From Daejeonella sp. H1SJ63 (GTDB lineage: Bacteria; Bacteroidota; Bacteroidia; Sphingobacteriales; Sphingobacteriaceae), in assembly GCF_029360775.1 (NCBI RefSeq), contig NZ_JARKMZ010000039.1, positions 62,001 to 126,000 on the forward strand: a DNA stretch of 64,000 bases. The letters run 5' to 3'. The notes under the pieces were generated by a model. It was not told where the DNA came from, searched no databases, and saw only the letters and a program-made list of their open reading frames with translations. Positions 28,701 through 35,973 of this stretch are shown in pieces. Each line of letters opens with the position of its first letter. Positions within the stretch are counted from its first letter, which is position 1. The position numbers and the translations under genes are program-made.

Positions 28701-31038
28701 AGTCAGAGGTTTTGCCCTTGTTACAGTGATCATCGGAAAAGATCCTTTCACTGATGAAATTGTTCCGCGTACCATGGAAAACCTCATCAGAGGATTTATG
28801 AGTCTGATGGAGGGTGGGGAGGAACAGTTCAATCAGCTCAAAGAATCCGGCGCGATAGAACGTACCACTGCACGCATAGAAGCGGCAGTTGCCCGACTGA
28901 ATATGACTCCGGTTTATATCGTGCAGCTCTTTACCAGTTTGTGGAACTCCTTTAGTTTAAACGATCTTGCTCAACCTATACAAGCTTTTGAACGGATTAT
29001 AGCCCGGTTTGGAGAGCCAATCGGCAGGCTGATTGCTTTTGTAGTCGAGATTGTCAGGATTGTCATTGAAGTAATTCTGCAGGTGATGAACTTCCCTATT
29101 GCCCTGATAGGTAACATCATCACCAAAGCCATGCAGGCATTTGATATGATCAAGGCAGATCCGGTGGGCTTCCTTAAGAATTTGCTGAAAGCCATCAAGC
29201 AGGGCTTTATGCAGTTCTTTGATAATATTTTAAAACATCTGATGGCTGGTCTGGTGGGCTGGCTAACCAGCGAATTAAAGGATTCAGGAGTAAAAGCACC
29301 TGAAGATTTTAGTTTACGCGGAATTATCGGCTGGGTGCTTGAAGTTCTCAACATTACGATGGAGAAAATATGGGAAAAACTGGCTGCCCATCCGCGTATA
29401 GGTCCTGAAAGAGTAGCCCGGATCCGGAGTATGATCAATACGCTTGAGGGGATCTGGACATTCATCAAAGATGTGCAGGAAAGAGGAATGGCTGCTATCT
29501 GGGATAAGATAAAAGAACAGCTTACCAATTTGTGGGATACTGTTCTGGGTGCAGTCAAAAACTGGATCATGGAACAGATTGTTACCAAGATGGTGACCAA
29601 GCTGTTATCAATGCTCGATCCGACAGGTATTATGGCTGTAGTAAACAGTGCGATCGCTTTATACAGCGCGATACAATCATTCATGAAATACCTTCGTGAG
29701 ATGCTTGAGATCGTCAATTCATTTGTGGAAGGAGTGGTGGAAATAGCCAGTGGAAATACCAAACGTGCAGCCGATTATCTGGAAGGAACATTAGCCAGAA
29801 GCATACCGGTTATTATTGGATTCTTAGCTAACCAGGTTGGACTAAGTGGTATTGGAAGAAGAATAGGAGAGATGATTGAAACCGCCCGTAATTTGGTGGA
29901 TCAGGCATTAACCTGGCTGGTGAATAAAGCCGTAGATGTTGGAGGAAGATTACTTGAAATGGGAAGATCTGCTGCGAATACTGTTCTGGGTTGGTTAGGC
30001 TTCAAGAAGACCTTTCATCTTGCTGATGGAGAAGAGCATGAGCTGTATTTTGAAGGGGAATCGCCAACGGCTGCTATCACTCTTGCCAGTAAAGATCCAA
30101 AAACCCTGCAGTCTGTTATCGCTTCGAAATCATGGTTAGGAAAGAGCATACCTGATCCGAAAGTTGCTCAAATTCAAGCGGAGGCTACTTATATTGATGC
30201 ACGAAGGGCGAATCAGACGGTTACAGCCGGCACAGAAATAAAAGCGGCATTTGATAGAATTATAGCTGTTTTAAATACCATTACAGGTAATCCTGTTCCC
30301 TCTACTTTAGCTGCTGTACAGGAGACGAGAGGAAGTGGCACAGCTTTAATGGGGCGACACGTGTTCATTAATCCATTGAGTTTAAATCCGGGTGGATTGG
30401 TTGGTACGCAGCCCACTATGGACTCTGATATGGGTGCTGAATTGCTGAGACGATATCCGGGAAAATTAGTTGAAGGCCATCTGTTAAATCACAATCTCCA
30501 TGGACCAGGTAATCAGCGCTGGAACCTTACTCCAATATCCCATGCAACTAATAATGCAATGAAGTTGAAAGCAGAAAATCAGGCCAAATCTAATGTTTTA
30601 TCTCAGGGTAAAGTGATTTCCTACAGGGTCAGGGTAAATTATAAAGCTGATCTTGATCCATCAGCTTCTACCTATCCAGAGGGTCAAATTGCGGATAGTA
30701 TTGATATGACTGTACAGGAACTCGAGTTTAAAAATAATGCCTGGGTACCAATGGCAACACAACCTGGATGGGCCATTGCAGCCAGTGGTAATATTCAGCA
30801 TGATACATCTGGTATACCTGGTTTTGGCGGATCTGTTGCCTCAATGAAAATAAACTTAAATACCGGTAGCAGAAGAGACCTGGAAAGATTACCTGCAATA
30901 GGGCAATCTAAAGTTAACGCCATACTAGCTTACCGTTCAACCAATTTATTCACTCAGATTGATGATTTATTAAAAGTTCCGGGTATAGGCGAAACAGCAG
31001 TAAATAGCATTAAAAATGATCCCAATGTAGAAGTTTAG
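25762..31038 (+). CDS. Giant DUF4157 eCIS cargo candidate: CHAP-like, helical repeats, nuclease-like and HhH domains
   Basis: This 1758-residue protein starts at a GTG 68 bases after the tape-measure gene. Residues 1-60 carry an FFRK...SFF...FF pattern shared with the second cargo. DUF4157 (about 198-271) holds HELTH at 263-267. A CHAP/NlpC-like segment follows with Cys395 (PSWCGIF), His445 (FSHFAIV) and Asn461/463 (VNGNTS), the order expected of a cysteine amidase or peptidase. A disordered linker with many LQRK-like motifs spans about 500-670. Three 140-residue repeats have LGEDPIT-type cores at Asp714, Asp854 and Asp994, then long helices run to about 1410. A nuclease-like segment has GHLLNHNLHGPG from Gly1572 and NLTP at 1588. 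Residues 1695-1758 form a ComEA-like double helix-hairpin-helix. No signal peptide was seen. Enzyme activities are predictions. Confidence 0.7.
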   Translation: MFAAPESTTKSTSIARKQADTSTTFFRKADEASFFGEKKSDAFFGPSVQAKLNISQPDDPYEKEADQVADTVMRMPEPATQIAGDTGEEKLQLKEDDEQEEVIHPKLQIPQISAVQCKEEEENLQAKFYNSIYRKSYDENFEFNDTTNEGSGEQYSINRKSISLFQSNVIQCSGRGPPQTSSSFEHTLSSSNGDGSAMSPETRSFMGSRFNANFDDVRIHTGSRAEMLSSSIHAHAFTHGNDIYFNSGKYSPSTAEGGLLLAHELTHTIQQGASKTNQTSAVVARKAIIQRSPNTGSSVPQLNNALAKAKGEEGKVNANREGPDGYREGWERLLEYFKTTFGEDKIISGSGGTAVSGAVSEMDIKKKRQAMGMRPNQPRPSTDDRVMRDAMPSWCGIFVFWALNKGGIPMKKWELGGRMVTPDASRTPGEMPQTGDIAYRNEFSHFAIVEKVTGSTVTTVNGNTSGEDNLGAQVQTRDHPLSGWTAFFDPLKLKTGALGDGEGTQVEEKPKTIKELRKELFNIDRKEDTDRDEITVSGDHTAIQTKPELSNWNVSGKGDLVQLQNANLNRENEIQPKEEGEQEDEISGGLIEHSLQRKTTSVIHQLPFNKPGGSIQSKESATPAYSILANNASNSTSFVQKQEEISENNRGPPVLQRTSSDSVQCSWFDDAFSAVTSFVAETLEAGKRLFLNEARDFVMAIPGYRALRVILGEDPITGEEIEQNGHTFIEAAFDIMPGGRLLHQKLNELGALNDAALWVDQQIATVHGLVQGVINRVSQFIESLSLERLASPRQLFEEAGNIIYSTIQSIIDFAITAATELLETVKRFLLTQIVEFVRNHTTAYPLLRVVLGQDPITDEPVERNGTTILSALLELGGEEGIAQRTQMQETGTFQKVADWIDRGIGVFSDAYDQIKTGFTTIWSRVSIESLMHPVDTFNMIYDQFAAPVQRVWDFVRDTAIVILRFIKEVLMRRLSTWARTVRGFALVTVIIGKDPFTDEIVPRTMENLIRGFMSLMEGGEEQFNQLKESGAIERTTARIEAAVARLNMTPVYIVQLFTSLWNSFSLNDLAQPIQAFERIIARFGEPIGRLIAFVVEIVRIVIEVILQVMNFPIALIGNIITKAMQAFDMIKADPVGFLKNLLKAIKQGFMQFFDNILKHLMAGLVGWLTSELKDSGVKAPEDFSLRGIIGWVLEVLNITMEKIWEKLAAHPRIGPERVARIRSMINTLEGIWTFIKDVQERGMAAIWDKIKEQLTNLWDTVLGAVKNWIMEQIVTKMVTKLLSMLDPTGIMAVVNSAIALYSAIQSFMKYLREMLEIVNSFVEGVVEIASGNTKRAADYLEGTLARSIPVIIGFLANQVGLSGIGRRIGEMIETARNLVDQALTWLVNKAVDVGGRLLEMGRSAANTVLGWLGFKKTFHLADGEEHELYFEGESPTAAITLASKDPKTLQSVIASKSWLGKSIPDPKVAQIQAEATYIDARRANQTVTAGTEIKAAFDRIIAVLNTITGNPVPSTLAAVQETRGSGTALMGRHVFINPLSLNPGGLVGTQPTMDSDMGAELLRRYPGKLVEGHLLNHNLHGPGNQRWNLTPISHATNNAMKLKAENQAKSNVLSQGKVISYRVRVNYKADLDPSASTYPEGQIADSIDMTVQELEFKNNAWVPMATQPGWAIAASGNIQHDTSGIPGFGGSVASMKINLNTGSRRDLERLPAIGQSKVNAILAYRSTNLFTQIDDLLKVPGIGETAVNSIKNDPNVEV
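27841..29100 (+). repeat. Three 420-nt (140-residue) protein-level tandem repeats in the cargo gene
   Basis: The aligned aspartate codons at 27901, 28321 and 28741 are spaced by exactly 420 bases each. Each unit contains a core of the form LRVILGxDPITxE followed by a helical stretch and a DxxI-rich helix. Nucleotide identity is low, so the duplication is old and kept at protein level. Boundaries are approximate. Confidence 0.75.
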
Positions 31039-31195
31039 TTAATCCCCGTGCAACCTGAAAATAATGACATTATTGATAATTGATAGACTTTGGATATATC
31101 GTAAAAAACATTTCTAATAAAAAATCAAACATAATCCTAAATCTATTGTAGAAATATAAATGGTTTAAACAGAATGATATAATTAATAAAAGATC

Positions 31196-32374
31196 ATGAA
31201 AGCTTCACCAACCCGCATCATCTATCGCCGCAGAAGATCTTCTGCCGATGGTGTTTTTTTCAGAAAAGAAAACAAAGCCGACCAAAGCTTTTTTAGCGAT
31301 CCGGCTCATGAACCCTTCTTTCAACAGGTTCCGGTAACAGTTCAACGAAAATGTGATACTTGCGAAGAAGAAGAAAAATCTCTTCAGCGCAAGCCACTGA
31401 AAGAAGAGGAAGAAAAGAAACTTCAACGCATCCCGGATAAAAAAGAGGAAGAAGAGAAGAAAAAAGTCCAATTGAAATCCGGGGATAAAAAAGAAGAAGA
31501 GGAAAAGAAACTTCAGAAGAAAGAAAAGGAGAAGGAAGAGGAAAAATTGCAACTAAAAGAAGCGAATGGTAAAGCTGCCGCAACAAATACACCAGCTTAT
31601 CTGAATACTCTCAATAGTAAGGGCAGTGTTCTGCCCAAAAAAACTCAGCATTTCTTTCAGAGTCGTATCGGGCACGACTTCTCAGCAGTGAAAATACATA
31701 CCGGTACTGAAGCCGAAGCCTCTGCAAAAGAAGTAAATGCGAAGGCCTATGCTTTTGAAAATCATATTGTATTCAATAAGGGTGAATACAACCCGGCTAC
31801 GCGGGAAGGAAAGTGGTTACTGGCTCATGAACTGGTACATACCATACAACAGGGCAATGCATCCATCTCAAAGAAAGAGAAAGATGAATCCGGGGCACCA
31901 TGTACAGCCGGATCCGTTGATCTGGAAGCTGAAACAACTGCCGGTTTTGCAAAGAAGGCAGGAAGCGTTGTGAACGAAAAAACCAGGAAAAGCAAGGGAT
32001 GCACAGATTGTGAGGATGAATGTGTAAACATTACCGGTACTTTAAAGGTTCCGTTTAAAGCAAGTACTAAAATTAGTTTACCGGCAGTACCCGGAAATCT
32101 TAGTCCATGTCAGCAGGACAGAGTACATGCCGCAATAAATGGTCCTTTACTTAAACATGAAAAACAGCATGTAAAAGCCTTCGAAACTTTTGATGGTACC
32201 GCATCACTTGCTATCAATTTCATTGGTTGTGAAAGTGATTATACATCTTATCAGGAGAATCTGGCAGAACAGGAATTTCAGAGAAGGAAATCTTCTGCAG
32301 AGGCTAAAAGCGCAGCCCTCGACCCATTTACTGTACCTGTAGATTTATGCTGTACAGACAAGCCTAAAAAGTGA
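31196..32374 (+). CDS. DUF4157 protein with second HExxH motif, eCIS cargo candidate
   Basis: The 392-residue protein has an N-terminus with FFRK...SFF...FF, like the giant cargo. A lysine/glutamate-rich low-complexity section (about residues 58-124) is punctuated by LQRK, VQLK and LQKK. DUF4157 spans about 140-220, with HELVH at 211-215. A C-terminal region then holds paired cysteines (CTDCEDEC) and a separate HEKQH at 321-325 followed by glutamates, as in DUF922-like zinc-peptidase folds. No Sec signal was seen. It lies between the giant cargo and the ATPase and overlaps the ATPase start by four bases. Cargo status and protease activity are inferred from motif and position. Confidence 0.7.
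   Translation: MKASPTRIIYRRRRSSADGVFFRKENKADQSFFSDPAHEPFFQQVPVTVQRKCDTCEEEEKSLQRKPLKEEEEKKLQRIPDKKEEEEKKKVQLKSGDKKEEEEKKLQKKEKEKEEEKLQLKEANGKAAATNTPAYLNTLNSKGSVLPKKTQHFFQSRIGHDFSAVKIHTGTEAEASAKEVNAKAYAFENHIVFNKGEYNPATREGKWLLAHELVHTIQQGNASISKKEKDESGAPCTAGSVDLEAETTAGFAKKAGSVVNEKTRKSKGCTDCEDECVNITGTLKVPFKASTKISLPAVPGNLSPCQQDRVHAAINGPLLKHEKQHVKAFETFDGTASLAINFIGCESDYTSYQENLAEQEFQRRKSSAEAKSAALDPFTVPVDLCCTDKPKK
31400..31567 (+). repeat. Low-complexity KEEEEKK-LQ repeat segment
   Basis: About four imperfect units of 14-16 residues (KEEEEKK followed by LQR, VQL or LQK) are encoded by a purine-rich strand. The bias makes the sense strand almost all A and G. It lies between the N-terminal FFRK region and DUF4157 and is probably disordered and highly charged. 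Confidence 0.75.
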
Positions 32375-33762
32375 TTGTGCAGATTTTTTTTTTTAACTTA
32401 GAAATAAAAACGGTGCTATATCCAGTTCATAAAAACAGACCGGCTCAATCTTCGGTTGAGAATGCATTGACCAATATCAGGGATCTGCTTGCCTGGCGAA
32501 TCCAATCGCATTTTAATGAGAGTCCTGCAGATCTGGATAAGTGGTTGGAAAAAAATGGTAATGAACTTATTCCTGCTGATCTTAAAGTAAACCTTCCTGC
32601 TCTTAATAACGAAGAATGGATAGTTATTATGCTTTCTCTTATTCCTCATATTCAAACTAATTTTTTTGAATCTGTCATCCTCGGGCATCTTCCTTCAGGG
32701 GGCGACTTTCCGGAGTTTGGCGGAGTAAAAGCCAGTAACCATCGCGGCATGCTTCCTACGGGTGAGACTATCCAGTTTATACTTTCGGGCACTGATATCG
32801 AAAAGCGCTTGCAGGTACAGGATATGTTCCGTGAGCAGCATATTTTCTTTAAAGAAGGAATTTTGTGGCTTGAACCTGTCAAAGAAGGCGAACCTGTAAT
32901 GAGCGGCCGTATAATCCTTGCGCAGGATTGGATAGAGAAATTGATTTTTGGCAGGGAAAGTGCACCACGTTTCGGACTCGATTTTCCTGCCAAACATATT
33001 ACCACAAGTATGCTTTGGGATGATGTTGTACTGCATCCGCGTACAGTACAGCAGGTTAATGATATCAGTAACTGGCTGGAACATCATCATAAACTGGATG
33101 ATGATGAAAACCTTAAAAGAAAGATAAAACCGGGGTACCGTGTTTTATTTTACGGTCCCTCCGGAACAGGTAAAACTTTAACTGCCGCTTTACTTGGCAA
33201 GCAGTTTAAGAAGGATGTTTACAGGATAGACCTTTCTCAAATTGTAAGTAAGTTTATAGGCGAAACCGAAAAAAATCTTGAAGGAGTTTTCAAAAAGGCG
33301 GAAACTAAAAACTGGATATTGTTTTTTGATGAGGCTGATGCGCTTTTTGGTAAACGTACAAATGTGCAGAGTGCGCATGATAAATATGCAAACCAGGAAG
33401 TCAGCTATTTGCTTCAGCGTGTGGAAGATTATACCGGCCTGTTGATCCTTGCATCAAATTTTAAGAATAATCTTGATGATGCCTTTATTCGCCGTTTTCA
33501 TTCTGTGGTACACTTTCCGATGCCGAATACCACTGAACGGCATATTTTATGGCAAAAATCAATGCCTTCAGGATTAAAAAAGCATTCTTCAATTGACTTG
33601 TCAGAATTATCCGGTAAATACGAACTTAGCGGGGCCTCAATTTTAAATGCAGTACACTTTGCAGTCCTTCAATGTTATTCCAGAAATGATAATACACTTT
33701 ATCATAAAGATCTGGTTGAAGGTGTCCGAAAAGAATTTTTGAAGGAAGAAAAATCAATTTAA
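32371..33762 (+). CDS. AAA+ ATPase of the eCIS (Afp15/PVC15-like)
   Basis: The protein has 463 residues from the GTG at 32371. Its C-terminal half is a AAA+ module with Walker A GPSGTGKT (262-269), Walker B LFFDEAD (D320, E321), the LILASNFKNNLD sensor-1 segment and RRF arginine finger region. Related ATPases are thought to help load cargo or disassemble sheaths. The N-terminal half is helical and specific to eCIS ATPases. The true start is uncertain. The GTG at 32371 overlaps the upstream stop (GTGA) and puts an 11-T tract inside the coding region, whereas the GTG at 32413 avoids the tract. No convincing Shine-Dalgarno site separates the two. Confidence 0.85.
   Translation: MIVQIFFFNLEIKTVLYPVHKNRPAQSSVENALTNIRDLLAWRIQSHFNESPADLDKWLEKNGNELIPADLKVNLPALNNEEWIVIMLSLIPHIQTNFFESVILGHLPSGGDFPEFGGVKASNHRGMLPTGETIQFILSGTDIEKRLQVQDMFREQHIFFKEGILWLEPVKEGEPVMSGRIILAQDWIEKLIFGRESAPRFGLDFPAKHITTSMLWDDVVLHPRTVQQVNDISNWLEHHHKLDDDENLKRKIKPGYRVLFYGPSGTGKTLTAALLGKQFKKDVYRIDLSQIVSKFIGETEKNLEGVFKKAETKNWILFFDEADALFGKRTNVQSAHDKYANQEVSYLLQRVEDYTGLLILASNFKNNLDDAFIRRFHSVVHFPMPNTTERHILWQKSMPSGLKKHSSIDLSELSGKYELSGASILNAVHFAVLQCYSRNDNTLYHKDLVEGVRKEFLKEEKSI
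32384..32394 (+). repeat. T11 homopolymer at the 5' end of the ATPase gene
   Basis: Eleven consecutive T's begin 13 bases after the GTG start. Under the upstream start, gain or loss of one T would frameshift the ATPase. Under the downstream start, the tract would lie in the leader and be neutral for the frame. Confidence 0.9.
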
Positions 33763-33918
33763 TCGGAATAATATATTTTTCTGAATCGATTATTATATAC
33801 TCCGTCAGTTTAATCTTGAAATATTAATTTTCCTAAAGAGCTGATCAGCTATAAAAGATTGATCCGGGTTTATACGTTTACATTTAATTTTTATTGATTT
33901 TAAAATAGGAATATATTT

Positions 33919-34671
33919 ATGAGGAAGGAAGAACGAAAAAAAATGATCATGAGGGAGGTGAATCTCCATAATAAAGTTCTTTCAACCGATCTGAGCATTT
34001 TAATGGATGTTTCGGATGATACTGTCAGACGTGATCTGAAAGAACTTGCAGATGAAGGAAGGATTCTAAAGGTTCATGGCGGTGCCGCCAGTTTATCTTT
34101 TGTGGCCCCTTTTAATGTTCAGAATGAGGTTTATGCTTTAGAGGCCAAGAAAAAGATAGCTGAAAAGACATTAAAACTCTTGAAAAGCAATATGATCATT
34201 TTAACAGAGGGTGGAACTACCATTCTTGAACTTGCGAAAATGATTCCTGATTATCTTAAATCAACTGTTTTCACAATTAGTCCTCAGGTGGCTATTACCC
34301 TTTCCGGGCATGAAAATCTGAATGTAATCAGTATAGGGGGGAACCTGTACAAAAATGCTAACCTGCATGTAGGTTCGGGTACGATCAATCAACTCGCTGA
34401 TATAAGGGCCGACCTTTGTTTATTAGGAGCTAATGCCTTTTCTGTGGATGAAGGTTTAAGTGATGTAGACTGGGAGGTTGTTCAGGCTAAGAAAGCCCTG
34501 ATTCGTTCAGCAAAAAAGGTGGCAGTACTTGCCATTTCTGAAAAACTGAATACGAATCAGACCATAAAAATATGTGGGATCGATAAGGTTGATTATCTGA
34601 TTACTGAATTATCTCCTGATAGTGAATTGTTAAGTCCATTTCGGACTGTGGAAAGTTTAAAGCTTATATGA
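33919..34671 (+). CDS. DeoR/GlpR family transcriptional regulator
   Basis: The 250-residue protein has an N-terminal winged helix-turn-helix (residues 1-60), with VSDDTVRRDLKELADEG as recognition helix and the family LKVHGGA signature at the wing. A C-terminal sugar-phosphate-binding sensor of the DeoR type follows (ILTEGGTTILELAKMIP, ISIGGNLYKNANL, DLCLLGANAFSVDEGLSD). These repressors bind phosphorylated sugars. It lies 156 bases after the eCIS ATPase and convergent to murQ, so control of aminosugar or muropeptide recycling is a reasonable guess. It may alternatively regulate one of the sugar operons. Confidence 0.9.
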   Translation: MRKEERKKMIMREVNLHNKVLSTDLSILMDVSDDTVRRDLKELADEGRILKVHGGAASLSFVAPFNVQNEVYALEAKKKIAEKTLKLLKSNMIILTEGGTTILELAKMIPDYLKSTVFTISPQVAITLSGHENLNVISIGGNLYKNANLHVGSGTINQLADIRADLCLLGANAFSVDEGLSDVDWEVVQAKKALIRSAKKVAVLAISEKLNTNQTIKICGIDKVDYLITELSPDSELLSPFRTVESLKLI

Positions 34672-34675
34672 TAAA

Positions 34676-34715
34676 AACAAACAAGGCCATGCAATCAGCA
34701 TGAGGCCTGTTTGTT
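34676..34715. terminator. Bulged hairpin downstream of the deoR-type gene
   Basis: AACAAACA (34676-34683) pairs with TGTTTGTT (34708-34715), then GGCC with GGCC, then ATGC with GCAT around a short loop. There is no long T-run after the right arm, but the stem directly follows the stop codon and is GC-rich in the middle. Confidence 0.55.
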
Positions 34716-34798
34716 AGATAAACAATTTATTTTCTGATCAATGCCTGTGATAATCTGCACCAGGAAGGATCATATATTCAACCTTAGCCGGAGTTGCT

Positions 34799-34891
34799 TT
34801 AACCTAACCAGATTACAAAGCCGAATACAAAAAATAAAATTCCTATGATCGTAATGGGCTTTGTAAGAATTTTGGATAAACTTAGGAACAT
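34799..34891 (-). CDS. Candidate 30-residue membrane microprotein
   Basis: An ATG at 34891 begins a 30-codon frame on the minus strand, ending at a TAA at 34799-34801. The peptide has a short polar start (MFLSLSKILTKP) and then one hydrophobic segment ending FVIWLG. It sits 53 bases downstream of murQ on the same strand. No Shine-Dalgarno motif is evident and I do not recognise the family, but the transmembrane pattern is better than expected for non-coding DNA. Confidence 0.4.
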   Translation of the reverse strand: MFLSLSKILTKPITIIGILFFVFGFVIWLG

Positions 34892-34944
34892 GAATATCTT
34901 AATTAATTGGTTATCATTGTATAACCGGGTTTATATAAACTAAA

Positions 34945-35754
34945 TTATTTAGATAAATAATCCATAGTAAGCTTCACACTGCCATGCTTTAGCAATAGTT
35001 CTCTTGCTTTATCATAATCGTTGATACTCGAATTTTGCATTAACATTTTAACTGCACGGTCAGTAATCTTATCGTTGATCAGTTTTACATTGACCATTTG
35101 GTTATCATAAACACGTCCCAGTTTAATCATGGTTGTGGTACTGATCATGTCAAATATCATTTTTTGAGCAGTTCCGCATTTCATACGTGTACTTCCGGTT
35201 ACGAATTCAGGACCGGTAATTACTTCAACGGGCAGATCTGCCTGTTCAGCAATAGGAGATTTGGGATTACTTACAATACATGCAGTTTTAATATTGTTCT
35301 TTCTGCATTCTTTCAGTGCAGAAAGAACGAAAGGGGTGGTTCCACTTGCAGAAATACCTATAACAATATCATTAACAGATACATTGTTCTTTTGAAGCAT
35401 TTCCCAGCCGGCATTTATATCGTCTTCCTTCTCTTCCAGAGCCTCAATCAGATGTTCTTTGCCACCTGCAAGCATAACATTGAAAATGCCTGGTTCTACT
35501 CCAAAAGTTGTTGGGAGTTCAATCACATCCAAAACAGATAAACGTCCGCCACTACCGGCACCCAGGTAAAATAATCTTCCTTTGTTTTCAATTTTGGATA
35601 CAATAGTATCTATCAGAAGATTTAGCTGAGGCAATGCTTTTTCAATGGCTAACGGTACTGTCTTGTCTTCATTATTCAAATTTGCAGTTAGCTCTGCAGT
35701 TGACATTTTTTCTAAATGCCTGTATTTTGAGGATTGCTCTGTTATCCTGGTCAT
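34945..35754 (-). CDS. murQ: N-acetylmuramic acid 6-phosphate etherase
   Basis: The 269-residue cytoplasmic SIS-fold enzyme cleaves the lactyl ether of MurNAc-6-phosphate to give GlcNAc-6-phosphate and D-lactate during cell-wall recycling. The visible motifs are TEQSSKYRHLEKMSTAEL at the start, FYLGAGSGGRLSVLDVIELPTTFG, VIGISASGTTPFV and GSTRMKCGTAQKMIFDMIST, which are the family's substrate loops. The ATG at 35754 is chosen over the in-frame TTG six bases upstream. It is slightly shorter than E. coli MurQ (298). A 10-bp inverted repeat lies upstream. It is convergent with the DeoR-type gene, and no anhydro-MurNAc kinase gene is adjacent. Confidence 0.95.
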   Translation of the reverse strand: MTRITEQSSKYRHLEKMSTAELTANLNNEDKTVPLAIEKALPQLNLLIDTIVSKIENKGRLFYLGAGSGGRLSVLDVIELPTTFGVEPGIFNVMLAGGKEHLIEALEEKEDDINAGWEMLQKNNVSVNDIVIGISASGTTPFVLSALKECRKNNIKTACIVSNPKSPIAEQADLPVEVITGPEFVTGSTRMKCGTAQKMIFDMISTTTMIKLGRVYDNQMVNVKLINDKITDRAVKMLMQNSSINDYDKARELLLKHGSVKLTMDYLSK

Positions 35755-35787
35755 AGTCAATTTATTATTGAAGTATTTATATTTTAT

Positions 35788-35830
35788 TTTGCGTATTTTA
35801 TGCGGTTTTAATTAATCAATAATACGCAAA
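35788..35830. promoter_or_regulatory. Perfect 10-bp inverted repeat upstream of murQ
   Basis: TTTGCGTATT at 35788-35797 and AATACGCAAA at 35821-35830 are exact reverse complements, 23 bases apart. The centre-to-centre distance is 33 bases, about three helical turns, so a repressor dimer pair could bind one face. It lies 34 to 76 bases upstream of the murQ start. The DeoR-type regulator encoded nearby is the obvious candidate, but this is untested. Confidence 0.55.
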
Positions 35831-35973
35831 TAATAAACATGTATTTAGTATTTTAATCCAAAATTTCTTAATAATCTCAGAGCTGCTTATTCATTTAAAG
35901 TGAAGACCAGAGCCGGATTCCTGGTTTTGATATGCCGGGGCAAATAAAAAATCAGAATTTTGTTTTATTCTTT

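Larger units (their letters stand above)
6286..33762 (+). other. Extracellular contractile injection system (eCIS) gene cluster
   Basis: Seventeen genes in one orientation carry a full headless contractile machine: cap, sheath, tubes, LysM baseplate, spike, PAAR, gp25, two wedge proteins, tape measure and AAA+ ATPase, with two DUF4157 cargo candidates just before the ATPase. Gaps are short and several starts overlap the preceding stop. There are no phage capsid, terminase or portal genes and no type VI membrane-complex genes (TssJLM), so it is neither a prophage nor a classical type VI system. No lysis or holin gene is present. Confidence 0.95.

Noticed and set aside
28971-29762. A 263-codon open frame on the minus strand inside the cargo gene
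   Set aside because: It has no conserved motif, its composition mirrors the helix-rich sense codons, and it lies fully within a clear coding region on the other strand.
31205-31592. Phe/Leu-rich minus-strand frames opposite the KE-rich repeat
   Set aside because: They are the mirror of lysine and glutamate codons; no start context or family match is visible.
6286-33762. Prophage or type VI secretion system
   Set aside because: There are no capsid, terminase, portal, holin or TssJLM genes. Cap, LysM-baseplate, tape-measure and Afp15-like genes define an eCIS.
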